From positions 62,001 to 126,000 of the forward strand of contig JANXCF010000006.1 in NCBI GenBank assembly GCA_025059995.1: a stretch of DNA of 64,000 bases, read 5' to 3'. The position numbers were made by a program, and so were the translations under genes. The DNA comes from Leptospiraceae bacterium. GTDB taxonomy: Bacteria > Spirochaetota > Leptospiria > Leptospirales > Leptonemataceae. The notes beneath the pieces were generated by a model, which worked only from the letters and a program-made list of their open reading frames with translations, was not told the DNA's origin and did not search any database. Shown here piece after piece: positions 43,808 through 52,395 of this stretch (the stretch's first letter is position 1; the number at the start of each line of letters is the position of its first letter).

Positions 43808-44794
43808 TTAATAGTTATTAAGTCTTTCGATCAAGAACTCAAGACTTTTCGTTCTTTCTTTTCTTTGGTCGGGGTCTTGTTTTTCGTCGGTGAAAACCTG
43901 CATGTATTTGTCAGTTTGTATGGAATTGAAAAATCCAAACGCACAATATGAGGGATGCTCTTCATCCTCCATACCTACACTTATCAAAGTTGGAACTTTG
44001 ATTTTATTTGCTACTAAAAGAGCGTCATTGTAAATAGAATGGGAATCTATGATTTTTTTGACTTTTTGTTTTTTTGATTGTAATATCTTTTGATATTCTT
44101 TTGATAATTGGGAATGGCTATATTTGATAAAATACTCCATCCAAACCAAAGAAGGTCTTTCTAAGGCAAGAACCTTAATGGACTCAGGTCGCAGTGCAGC
44201 TGCAAAAATCGCCAGATTTGCTCCTAGACCTCTTCCTAAAATACCTACTTTTGTATGTTCGATGTTTTTGTTCAATCGAATAAAATCAATCGAACGTAAA
44301 ACATCCAGAACCAAAAAAACTCCATAATCATGAGAAGTAGATTGCTTATAGGCATCCAGAAAAAGAGTAGGGAACAAAAACTCTTTTTTTGGATCATCTT
44401 TCTCTTCTTCATGAATTTGCTGAAGAATCTCCTGAGGTTGTAAGTATAAATGTAAGTGTGCAATATTCTGAGAGGAAATCATTTGATTCATTTCATTTAG
44501 CAAAGTAAATTCTTTCCAATAATCATGAAGGGTTATGATCAAAGGAACCTTTTTGAGTTTTCTTGGAAGTATCAAATACCCTTGGATATAGTTGTCTAAA
44601 TGTCCGCGAAATTGGATGTCATAAAAGCTCTCTTTTGCGATGTTAGTTTTTAGCCTTAATTTTTGTATGGGTTCTAATGGACGTTTTTTCAATTTTAATA
44701 TTTCTTCTTCCCAAAATGTATCAAAATTTTCGGGCATTTCTATGACAGGTTTTGCATGATAGCATTCATCAAAGCTAGGAAATTTTTTTGCCAT
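43808..44794 (-). CDS. AXE1-type alpha/beta hydrolase, probably catalytically dead
   Basis: A 328-residue protein with the layout of acetyl-xylan-esterase/cephalosporin-C deacetylase-like hydrolases. It has FYDIQFRGHLDNYIQGYLIL, LIITLHDYW and VPTLISVGMEDEEHPSYCAF, the last being the acid region. The nucleophile elbow reads GRGLG (187-191), with Gly189 where GxSxG needs Ser. The C-terminal segment has no clear catalytic His-Glu. Fold assignment is by motif order; enzymatic activity is doubtful. It lies 46 bases after the sigma-54 activator gene on the same strand. Confidence 0.72.
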   Translation of the reverse strand: MAKKFPSFDECYHAKPVIEMPENFDTFWEEEILKLKKRPLEPIQKLRLKTNIAKESFYDIQFRGHLDNYIQGYLILPRKLKKVPLIITLHDYWKEFTLLNEMNQMISSQNIAHLHLYLQPQEILQQIHEEEKDDPKKEFLFPTLFLDAYKQSTSHDYGVFLVLDVLRSIDFIRLNKNIEHTKVGILGRGLGANLAIFAAALRPESIKVLALERPSLVWMEYFIKYSHSQLSKEYQKILQSKKQKVKKIIDSHSIYNDALLVANKIKVPTLISVGMEDEEHPSYCAFGFFNSIQTDKYMQVFTDEKQDPDQRKERTKSLEFLIERLNNY

Positions 44795-44840
44795 TTTTTA
44801 GCACTCTTTTACGAAAAACATAGAAAGCAATTTTCTTTTT

Positions 44841-46928
44841 TTAGTATTCTATATTGAGCTCTCTGATTTTTTTATCCAGTGTATTTCGATTGATACCTAA
44901 AAACTTAGCCGCTTTTGATTTTTTGTATCGAAATTTCTTCAAAGCGTGAAGGATCAGTCTTTTTTCAACCTCACTAATGATGACTCGATATACCTTCCCA
45001 TGGGACTTGTCCATTAAACTTTCCCAATCAAAATAAGTTCTCTCTGGTGGGAGGAGTTTCATTTCTTGCTGCTGTTTATTGATTAAACTTGAATTTTCAT
45101 TCTTTGTAAGGATATCTTTAAAATCACTTACATCAATAATTCCTGTGGTGTTTAAAACAACGGCACGTTCAATCAGGTTTTCTAATTCACGAACATTTCC
45201 AGGCCAATCATAGCTTTCTAACAAGGATATGGCTTCTTTCGTAATGGATTGGATTTTTTTTCCATTTTCTCTTGAATACTTGTCGATGAAGTGCTTGGTC
45301 AAGAGAATGATGTCTTCTTTTCGTTCACGAAGGGGTGGAATATCCAAACGAATTACGTTTAGACGATAATATAGATCTGGTCGAAAGCGCTTTTGTTGTA
45401 TGAGTTCTTCGATATTGGCATTGGTTGCTGCTATGATACGTATATCAACCTTTTGGGGTCTTCCTCCAATCGGTTCGATTTCTTTTTCTTGTAGAACACG
45501 AAGTAGCTTTGCTTGTAAAGCTATATCCATCTCTCCAATCTCGTCTAGAAAAACTGTTCCACCATTAGCTAATTCCAACTTCCCTTTTTTGTCCGATACA
45601 GCACCTGTGAAAGAACCCTTTTTATAACCAAAAAGCTCACTTTCTAAAAGGTTATCGGGAATTGCCGCACAGTTGATTTTAATAAAGGGCATATCTTTTC
45701 TTGAGCTATTATAATGTATCGCCGAAGCTATGAGTTCTTTTCCTGTTCCTGATTCTCCTACCAAAAAAACTGAACTGCGTGTGTCGGCTATCAGTCGTAT
45801 TTGTTCGAATAGTTGTTGCATCTTCGGGGATTTACCAATCAGACTTCCGAATTTGTATTTCTGGGATAATTCTTGTCGAAGGCGTAAGTTCTCTTCGATG
45901 AAAGGTTGTTTCTCTTCTTCTATGAATTTTTGAATAGTAATTGTTTGAGAAATAAACGTAGATAAAATTTGTAAGAACTCAAAAATTTCTTTGGTTCTAC
46001 TTTGATCTTGTAGAAATGTAAAGATTGAAAAGACACCTACAGCATCTGTGCCACTGATGATGGGGTAAGCAAAAAATCCCATATCAATATCTTCATTTAT
46101 AATCTTCATCCGGTTTAGAAAGTTGGGATCCTTTTTGGCACTCGGAAGAAATATGGGTTTTTTATTCAAGTAGACAGTTCCTGTTATACCTTCACCAGGT
46201 TTATATACGACATCTTTAATGGAATCATCCAAGAAGCCAAAAGAAGCTCTGATTTTTAGTAGTTTTTCTCTTTTATCATACAGAAATAATGTGCTTTTGT
46301 AAATTTTCAAAACTTTTTGAGAATGAAGCATAATTTCTTCGAAGATTTCTTCTATGTTAGTTGATTTTGTAATGATAGAAGAAATTTCTAAAAGAGTTTT
46401 ATGGAATTTTTCTCTGAGTTTTAATTCTTCGTTATCTTTGATTTTTATGAATATTGCCAGAGACAAGTTAGCAATGATTTGCAAGAATAAAGCATCATGT
46501 TCTGAAAAGGCGGCCTCTCTTTTTGAGTCAAGAGACAACACACCAATGAGCTTATCATTTTGTATCATAGGGACGGCAACTTCTGAAACCAAATCTTCCC
46601 TTACTCTAACGTAGTCTTTCTCATAGAAGGCATTATCGATGATACGAGCCTTTCGGTGTTTTGCTACCCAACCAGTGATTCCTTCTCCAACCTTGAGTTT
46701 CATTCCCTCAGAATTTTTATCTAAACCAATGGCTACAATGGGAAGGAGAAGATTCTTTTCTTCATCTAATAGCATGATGCTTCCTGAGTCTGCTTCTGTA
46801 ATTTTTATGCATTCTTCTAAAAATTTTTCCAAAAGGGATTCTGAATTTTCAACTTGATTCATCAAAGAAGAAAGTTCTGTGATTACGGAGAGTATATTTT
46901 TATAAATCCGTTGTTCTGTTTTCTCCAT
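44841..46928 (-). CDS. Sigma-54-dependent transcriptional activator with two GAF domains
   Basis: A 695-residue NtrC-family enhancer-binding protein. Two GAF sensor domains (about 20-165 and 180-335) share TDxx-like cores such as VGEGITGWVAK and PGEGITGTVY. The AAA+ domain (about 360-590) has Walker A GESGTGKE, Walker B GGTVFLDEIGE, arginine-finger region RFRPDLYYRLNVI, and GSFTGA where most relatives have GAFTGA. A Fis-type helix-turn-helix (KAAKFLGINRNTLDKKI) ends the protein. There is no receiver domain, so it should sense a small ligand. Targets are unknown; the Hsp20 promoter at 36014 is one candidate. Confidence 0.94.
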   Translation of the reverse strand: MEKTEQRIYKNILSVITELSSLMNQVENSESLLEKFLEECIKITEADSGSIMLLDEEKNLLLPIVAIGLDKNSEGMKLKVGEGITGWVAKHRKARIIDNAFYEKDYVRVREDLVSEVAVPMIQNDKLIGVLSLDSKREAAFSEHDALFLQIIANLSLAIFIKIKDNEELKLREKFHKTLLEISSIITKSTNIEEIFEEIMLHSQKVLKIYKSTLFLYDKREKLLKIRASFGFLDDSIKDVVYKPGEGITGTVYLNKKPIFLPSAKKDPNFLNRMKIINEDIDMGFFAYPIISGTDAVGVFSIFTFLQDQSRTKEIFEFLQILSTFISQTITIQKFIEEEKQPFIEENLRLRQELSQKYKFGSLIGKSPKMQQLFEQIRLIADTRSSVFLVGESGTGKELIASAIHYNSSRKDMPFIKINCAAIPDNLLESELFGYKKGSFTGAVSDKKGKLELANGGTVFLDEIGEMDIALQAKLLRVLQEKEIEPIGGRPQKVDIRIIAATNANIEELIQQKRFRPDLYYRLNVIRLDIPPLRERKEDIILLTKHFIDKYSRENGKKIQSITKEAISLLESYDWPGNVRELENLIERAVVLNTTGIIDVSDFKDILTKNENSSLINKQQQEMKLLPPERTYFDWESLMDKSHGKVYRVIISEVEKRLILHALKKFRYKKSKAAKFLGINRNTLDKKIRELNIEY

Positions 46929-47072
46929 TATTAAGGATAGTTTTAATTTATTGCAACTATCGACAAATGTTTTTTGGATTGAGTTTTAAACATAAAAATT
47001 CAGATTTCAAATCGCCGGGTTAAAGAATCACTATTAAAAACTTTTTATGTTCTTTAGGTTCTTGAGGAAAAA

Positions 47073-47612
47073 TCATGATTTCTTCAAAGTTTTCACAAGA
47101 TGGGAAAGTTTTTCCAATTTTGGTTGAATCACAAATACACAGTAGGGATAGTTGGGATGTTTTTGATAAAAATTTTGATGATAATCTTCTGCTGGATAGA
47201 AGTTAACTAAAGGAACTATCTCAGTTACAATTGGTCTTGAGAAGAGTTTTTGAGCCTTTTCTTTGGAGCTGAGAGCTAATTCTTTTTGTTCTGAATTGTG
47301 ATATAGAATTATAGAACGATATTGAGTGCCGATATCAGCTCCTTGTCGATTTCGTGTAGTCGGATCATGGATTTGCCAAAAAACTTCTAGAAGTTCTAAG
47401 AACGAAATCTGATTTTTATCAAAAGTGATTTGAACCACCTCTGCGTGTCCTGTGGTTCCACTGCATACCTCTTCATATGTTGGATTGGGTTTATCTCCTC
47501 CAGCATAGCCACATACTACATTTACAACTCCGGGAGTAAGTCGATAAACCGCATCAAGACACCAAAAACAACCACCACCAAAAGTAGCCTGATCTAGAAC
47601 AACTTGATTCAT
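47073..47612 (-). CDS. msrA: Peptide methionine sulfoxide reductase MsrA
   Basis: Repairs methionine-S-sulfoxide in proteins. The 179-residue enzyme has the active-site motif [13 protein letters not shown] near the N terminus, [17 protein letters not shown] and [12 protein letters not shown]. The second cysteine in CFWC may act in recycling. It lies 15 bases after the CobC-like gene on the same strand. No msrB is in the window. Confidence 0.95.
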   Translation of the reverse strand: MNQVVLDQATFGGGCFWCLDAVYRLTPGVVNVVCGYAGGDKPNPTYEEVCSGTTGHAEVVQITFDKNQISFLELLEVFWQIHDPTTRNRQGADIGTQYRSIILYHNSEQKELALSSKEKAQKLFSRPIVTEIVPLVNFYPAEDYHQNFYQKHPNYPYCVFVIQPKLEKLSHLVKTLKKS

Positions 47613-47627
47613 AATTATAAAAAAAAT

Positions 47628-48152
47628 TCAAATTTTATAAGAGTAAACTTTTCCATGTTCAATGGAGATTTCGAAAAATTTCTCTAAGGGTAAATTCTCA
47701 AATAGAACTATCATGCTTCTTATCACTCCTTGATGAGTAATGAGTAAAACTTTATCGTAAGGTGTTTTTTGTAAACTATTGATAAAATTAGTGACTCTTT
47801 CGTGAAAGCCAAGAAAACTTTCGCCATTAGGGGGAGCAACGTGATAATAATTTTCCATCCAGTGTTGAAGTTCTTTAGGATTGATTTCATCCCAGCGTTT
47901 GTTTTCCCAGTCTCCATACGAATATTCCATCAATGACGGTTCATAAATCACATCACGAAAACCCAGAAATTCAGCCAATCGTTTGCAACGTTCCAAGGGA
48001 CTACAAAAAACCTTATCGTAATTTTGATCTAAAATTTGTTTATACTGCATGGCTTCTTGATAGAAAGTATCAGCTAATGGAGGATCAAATCTTCCGTAGA
48101 TTCGGTTTTTTTCTTTGATGGTTTTCGTATGCCTTATGATGTGAATTTCCAT
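47628..48152 (-). CDS. Histidine phosphatase, probable alpha-ribazole phosphatase (CobC-like)
   Basis: Phosphoglycerate-mutase-fold phosphatase. I start at ATG 48152 (MEIHIIRHTKT); the open frame to 48236 runs into cobS. RHTKT carries the phospho-accepting histidine, FCSPLERCKRLAE the conserved arginine, and LLITHQGVIRSM the second histidine. At 174 residues it fits CobC. Because it overlaps cobS by 19 bases, I infer it removes phosphate from alpha-ribazole or adenosylcobalamin phosphate, but other small phosphatases look alike. Confidence 0.82.
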   Translation of the reverse strand: MEIHIIRHTKTIKEKNRIYGRFDPPLADTFYQEAMQYKQILDQNYDKVFCSPLERCKRLAEFLGFRDVIYEPSLMEYSYGDWENKRWDEINPKELQHWMENYYHVAPPNGESFLGFHERVTNFINSLQKTPYDKVLLITHQGVIRSMIVLFENLPLEKFFEISIEHGKVYSYKI

Positions 48153-48925
48153 ATAACAGTGATGCTTAGCAAAATCAAAAATTCTGCAATTTGTTCTGTA
48201 GCTCCTAAACAATCCCCCGTGATTCCTTGGATCCATTTTTCAAAAAAAGATTTTAAATAAATCACAAGAAGAACCAACGGAATCACAATCGCAAGATACC
48301 AAAAAGAAAATATCCAACTAAAAACGAAAAAAGGAATAAACCCAAGTAAAGTAGCCATCAGTATGTTTTCCCAATGGATGTGTTTAGCTATAGGTTTTGC
48401 TTTTCCTTCATCACGAACATAAGAAGAAAAATTTGCCAAATACAAAGGAGCAATTCTTGCCAAAGAGTGATAGAGAATCATTACTAAGAAAATGAAAAGG
48501 GTATTTTTAGATGATGCTAATTTTTCTAATAACAAATACTTTCCCATCAAAAGAAAAAAAATACCAATTGTGCCAAAAGAACCAATTCTACTGTCTTTCA
48601 TGATGCGTAAGATGTCTTCTTTTGTCCAACCACCACCGAAAGCATCAATTGTATCAGTAAGACCATCTTCATGGAAGGCACCCGTGATCCAAACCCCTGC
48701 TAAAAGAGAAAAGAAAACTCCAAACGATGGATGAACCAAAAACTCAAAAATCACATAAAAAACAAAAGAAAACACACCCACAATCCAACCTATTATAGCT
48801 ACATATCTTGTGGAGTGTTGGAGTCTTTCTTCTGAATAGGGTAGATCCTTTGGAACAGAGATGCGAGTATAATAAGACAATGCTAATAAAAAAATGTCTT
48901 TTTCATTTCGTAAAAAATTCAACAT
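48134..48925 (-). CDS. cobS: Adenosylcobinamide-GDP ribazoletransferase
   Basis: Inner-membrane enzyme joining adenosylcobinamide-GDP to alpha-ribazole in cobalamin assembly. The 263-residue protein has six or seven hydrophobic helices. The family signature is GAFHEDGLTDTIDAFGGGWTK, and DSRIGSFGTIG and GDCLGATEQIAE are also present. It is translationally coupled to the CobC-like phosphatase and complements cobT at 12122. No cobalamin riboswitch is visible in the 85 bp between it and ribE. Confidence 0.95.
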   Translation of the reverse strand: MLNFLRNEKDIFLLALSYYTRISVPKDLPYSEERLQHSTRYVAIIGWIVGVFSFVFYVIFEFLVHPSFGVFFSLLAGVWITGAFHEDGLTDTIDAFGGGWTKEDILRIMKDSRIGSFGTIGIFFLLMGKYLLLEKLASSKNTLFIFLVMILYHSLARIAPLYLANFSSYVRDEGKAKPIAKHIHWENILMATLLGFIPFFVFSWIFSFWYLAIVIPLVLLVIYLKSFFEKWIQGITGDCLGATEQIAEFLILLSITVIWKFTS

Positions 48926-48972
48926 CCCTCACAGAAAAGTTGGCTTTTGGGATAACTCAACTGCTTTTTTTA

Positions 48973-49001
48973 TTGCCAGATAAAGTAAAGAAAGATAAAA
49001 T
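48973..49001 (+). promoter_or_regulatory. Promoter of ribE, predicted near-leaderless
   Basis: TTGCCA (48973-48978) and TAAAAT (48996-49001) are 17 bases apart, and the ATG at 49011 follows after 9 bases. The expected leader is about 3 nt, which leaves no room for an FMN riboswitch. Confidence 0.6.
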
Positions 49002-49010
49002 TTTTTAAAC

Positions 49011-49688
49011 ATGTTTACAGGAATCGTAGAGACAACAGGGATGGTCAAAAAAATTCAATTGTCTGGAACAAATAAAATCTTTTTCATTGAGTCACCGATC
49101 TCTCATGAGTTTCGGATAGGTGATAGTGTAAGTCATAACGGTGTTTGTTTGACAATTGAAGAAATTCAAAACTCCGAACATCGCGTTACTACTGTTATTG
49201 AGACTTTATCGAAAACAAACTTTATGTTCATTCAGGAAAATAGTATAATCAATTTGGAGCGATCTTTACGATTGCAAGATCGATTAGAAGGACATTTCGT
49301 TATGGGTCATGTAGATTGTATGGGGATTGTCTGGAAGAAAACCTTTCGAGATGGGAGCTGGGAATTTCAAATACTTTATCCTGATGTATATAAAAATCTC
49401 GTAATACCTCGTGGTAGTATTGCTATCGATGGAATTAGTTTGACGATTTCAAACTTGGCTGATCAAACGATTTCCCAAAAACAAATTCTAGAACGATTTT
49501 TTATGAATCAAAGTATTTTTCTTTACGAGGATTACTTATCTTTGTTTGTAAACATCATTCCTCACACCTATAGAATCACAAATGTATCACAGTGGAAAGA
49601 GGGTAGTTTGGTCAACTTGGAATTTGATATGTTAGGAAAGTATTTACAAAGGTATCTGGATGTTCATAATTCAAGAAGCGATTTTTAA
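49011..49688 (+). CDS. ribE: Riboflavin synthase alpha subunit
   Basis: Dismutates two lumazine molecules to riboflavin. The 225-residue protein has two tandem lumazine-binding repeats. Repeat 1 starts MFTGIVETTGMVKKI and contains GDSVSHNGVCLTI. Repeat 2 has GHFVMGHVDCMGIV and GSIAIDGISLTI. The length is normal. It is divergent from cobS and convergent with the patatin gene, overlapping it by 18 bases. It is away from ribD (5143). Confidence 0.95.
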   Translation: MFTGIVETTGMVKKIQLSGTNKIFFIESPISHEFRIGDSVSHNGVCLTIEEIQNSEHRVTTVIETLSKTNFMFIQENSIINLERSLRLQDRLEGHFVMGHVDCMGIVWKKTFRDGSWEFQILYPDVYKNLVIPRGSIAIDGISLTISNLADQTISQKQILERFFMNQSIFLYEDYLSLFVNIIPHTYRITNVSQWKEGSLVNLEFDMLGKYLQRYLDVHNSRSDF

Positions 49689-50543
49689 AAATGTTTTTGG
49701 ATGATAATCTTCAGTTTTTTTCAGAAATGTAATCTTTCGTTTGATGATCTTTTTTATGAGTTCTATTTGTTCCATAGTGGCTCGATATCCTTCTGAAATA
49801 GAGATTTTATGTTTATGATAATCAAAAAAAGCAATATCTTTTAGATTGGGTTTGATTACTATATCTGGCTTCGTGAAAATCATGTTATCAATTCTGATTC
49901 GATGCTTCATGATTTCAATGCTTCGAAGAAGAATATCTCTAACGGATTCAGGATTTTTAACTTCTGGTTGAAAATCCAAATCAACTGCGATCACTATATC
50001 TGCACCCAATCTCCTTGCTAAATCCACGGGAACAGGATTCAAAACCCCCCCATCAACGAATTTAAATTGTTTGTATTCAAAAGGAGAAACAATTCCAGGC
50101 ACAGCAATGGTTGAACGAATGGCAGGCATCAATTCTCCTTCAGTGATATAAACTTCTTGCATAGTAAGTAAATCCACTGCTACCACCCCAAAGGACTTTT
50201 TTAGTTCAGAAAATGTTCTCACAGGCAGATAAGTTTCTAAAAATTTTTTCCACCACCTTTTTCCTGTTACGATTCCTCCAGATCCTATACCGAAATCCAA
50301 ATAAAGCAAAGTGTCCTTCAAACTTTTAAAATTTCTTAATGCATCTTCTAAAATAGAAAGACCATCAGCAGCGTAAAATGCTCCGACAACACCACCTGAA
50401 GAAGTGCCAGCAATGACATCAGGGAAAATTTGATTTTCTTCTAAGGCTTTGATCACACCAATGTGAGCCCAACCCCTTGCTGCGCCAGAGCCTAAAGCTA
50501 AGCCAATCTTGGGTTTTCCAATTTTGAGGTTGGCAATCTTCAC
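49671..50543 (-). CDS. Patatin-like phospholipase (RssA/NTE type)
   Basis: Serine lipid hydrolase of 290 residues. The glycine-rich oxyanion loop is LALGSGAARGWAHIGV, the nucleophile lies in GTSSGGVVG, and the catalytic aspartate in DGGVLNPVPVD. The Ser-Asp dyad is complete. It begins 1 base after the acyl-CoA dehydrogenase stop, so lipid turnover and beta-oxidation may be linked, which is inference. No membrane helix or cyclic-nucleotide domain is present. Confidence 0.93.
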   Translation of the reverse strand: MKIANLKIGKPKIGLALGSGAARGWAHIGVIKALEENQIFPDVIAGTSSGGVVGAFYAADGLSILEDALRNFKSLKDTLLYLDFGIGSGGIVTGKRWWKKFLETYLPVRTFSELKKSFGVVAVDLLTMQEVYITEGELMPAIRSTIAVPGIVSPFEYKQFKFVDGGVLNPVPVDLARRLGADIVIAVDLDFQPEVKNPESVRDILLRSIEIMKHRIRIDNMIFTKPDIVIKPNLKDIAFFDYHKHKISISEGYRATMEQIELIKKIIKRKITFLKKTEDYHPKTFLKIAS

Positions 50544-50544
50544 T

Positions 50545-52326
50545 TTAGTGAGTCAAAACTTCTTTTCTTTCTGTTTCTGTTAAGAGTAGAATTCTTTGCA
50601 AATTACCACTCAAGATGGCTATGCTTTCATTTAGGTATTTGTTAGAAATTTCTTTTCTTTTGAATATGACGTCTAAACTTACTTTTCCATTTAATCTGGC
50701 AATGGATCTTTCAATTAACAAAGAAGCTAAAAATCGAGCTCCTGATTCAACCACCTCAATCGCAAAACCATCTTTGATTTCTTTGTCTTCGATATTACGA
50801 TAATGTCCTACAATATCTTCGAATAGTCTTAATAATTGAATAAGTTTTTCTGATGGAGGAAAATTTTGTAATTCACTATCAATATATTCTTTGAGTATTC
50901 CTTTTTCTTGCATACCAGAAAGGATATTTCCAATTGCAGCTACAACTTGTAATTGTGTGGTACCTTCGTAGATGTTCGTGATTCGTGCATCTCGATAAAT
51001 TCTGGCTACATCATATTCTTCTATATATCCAGATCCTCCAAATACTTGGATAGCATTGTAAGCGATTTTGTTTGCCATTTCTGAGTTATAGAACTTTGAA
51101 AGCGGTGTAAACAAGTCCGCTAATTTTTCCCATTTATAGATATGGGGGTCCTTTCGGATTTCTCTTTCGGGGGTTTTAGAACGATGCATTCGATTTTTTC
51201 TCCAATGATACATATCTACTGTCTTACTTGCCTCCATCAGCAAGGACCTCATCGCTACAATTTCCATTTCCATGTTTTCTAACATTCGTTTTACGGCTGG
51301 GATTTGTTCTATGGGTTTTCCAAATTGGATGCGTTCTGATGCGTATTTTTTAGATTCTCGATAGGCAGCTTCAGCTATACCTAAAGCCTGTGCTGCTACA
51401 CTCAATCTTGCACCATTCATCATCTGGATAGCGTATTTAATGAGCCCTTTTCCTTCTTCGCCTATGAGTTCAGCAGGAACATTCTCATAAACCACTTCAC
51501 AAGTAGGAGAACCATGTAAACCTAATTTTTTTTCTATCTTTGCAATCTCCACGTGTCTTCCATCTACGATAAAAAAAGAAAGACCCTTTCCTCCACTTTC
51601 AGGTGTGCCAGTTCTTGCTAAAGTAAGTATTATAGCAGGTTTGTCGGCAAAACCACAACCATGAGTAATAAAACGTTTTGTTCCTGTTATATACCATTTT
51701 CCGTCTTCACCTTTTACGGCTTTGGTTTGTATGCGTTGTAGATCCGAGCCATGATTTGGTTCTGTAAGTGCCATAGCTCCCCAGTATTCCCCCTTCGTCA
51801 TTAATGGAACCCATTTTTTGATTTGTTCTTCTGAGCCAAAACTCTCAATGGTCTCTCCTAAATTCACACAGCCTAAACAAACAGCAACGGAAGCGTCAGC
51901 ACGAGATATAATTTCAGCAATCATCATTTGCACACTTGCAGGGAGCCCCAAACCCCCATTTTCCCTCAGGGTAGAGTAGGGAAGTATTCCTGCTTCTTTG
52001 ATGATTTCCAATGCTTCGATCATTTCTTGAGGGAAGATTACTTTTCCTTTGTCAAAAATAAGTCCTTTTTCATCAATCGCTTTTGCTCTGGGAGCTACTT
52101 CTTTTCCTGAAATTTCACCATAAGCATCTAATACTGTTCGGTAATAATCAATCGCAGCCTCCAGACTATCGGGGGCAGTGGCAAATCGCTCATCTTTCGT
52201 TTCTTTGTATTTTTTAGCATCTTCAAATTGATTTTCGTATTCTTGAACTAGGATTTCCCAATCTACGATATATTCAAAATTCAATTGTAAATCTTCATTA
52301 TCAGAAAAATAGTTGCTTACAATCAT
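50545..52326 (-). CDS. Acyl-CoA dehydrogenase
   Basis: FAD enzyme for the first step of fatty-acid beta-oxidation. I start at ATG 52326 (MIVSNYFSDNE) because GGAGG lies six bases upstream; an earlier in-frame start at 52350 is unsupported. The 593-residue product has MALTEPNHGSDL and WYITGTKRFITHG, which are FAD- and substrate-binding segments. FGGSGYIEEYDVARIYRDAR and YEGTTQLQ lie near the active-site end. A C-terminal helical extension of about 130 residues is as in the larger FadE-like bacterial class. Chain-length preference is unknown. Confidence 0.94.
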   Translation of the reverse strand: MIVSNYFSDNEDLQLNFEYIVDWEILVQEYENQFEDAKKYKETKDERFATAPDSLEAAIDYYRTVLDAYGEISGKEVAPRAKAIDEKGLIFDKGKVIFPQEMIEALEIIKEAGILPYSTLRENGGLGLPASVQMMIAEIISRADASVAVCLGCVNLGETIESFGSEEQIKKWVPLMTKGEYWGAMALTEPNHGSDLQRIQTKAVKGEDGKWYITGTKRFITHGCGFADKPAIILTLARTGTPESGGKGLSFFIVDGRHVEIAKIEKKLGLHGSPTCEVVYENVPAELIGEEGKGLIKYAIQMMNGARLSVAAQALGIAEAAYRESKKYASERIQFGKPIEQIPAVKRMLENMEMEIVAMRSLLMEASKTVDMYHWRKNRMHRSKTPEREIRKDPHIYKWEKLADLFTPLSKFYNSEMANKIAYNAIQVFGGSGYIEEYDVARIYRDARITNIYEGTTQLQVVAAIGNILSGMQEKGILKEYIDSELQNFPPSEKLIQLLRLFEDIVGHYRNIEDKEIKDGFAIEVVESGARFLASLLIERSIARLNGKVSLDVIFKRKEISNKYLNESIAILSGNLQRILLLTETERKEVLTH

Positions 52327-52395
52327 AGATTTCCTCCACTGATAAACCAACCTTTCGATTTTGACTAAAAAGTCAATTTTTAACTGAAGCTGATT

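Noticed and set aside
48926-49010. FMN riboswitch upstream of ribE
   Set aside because: Only 85 bp to the divergent gene and the predicted leader is about 3 nt.
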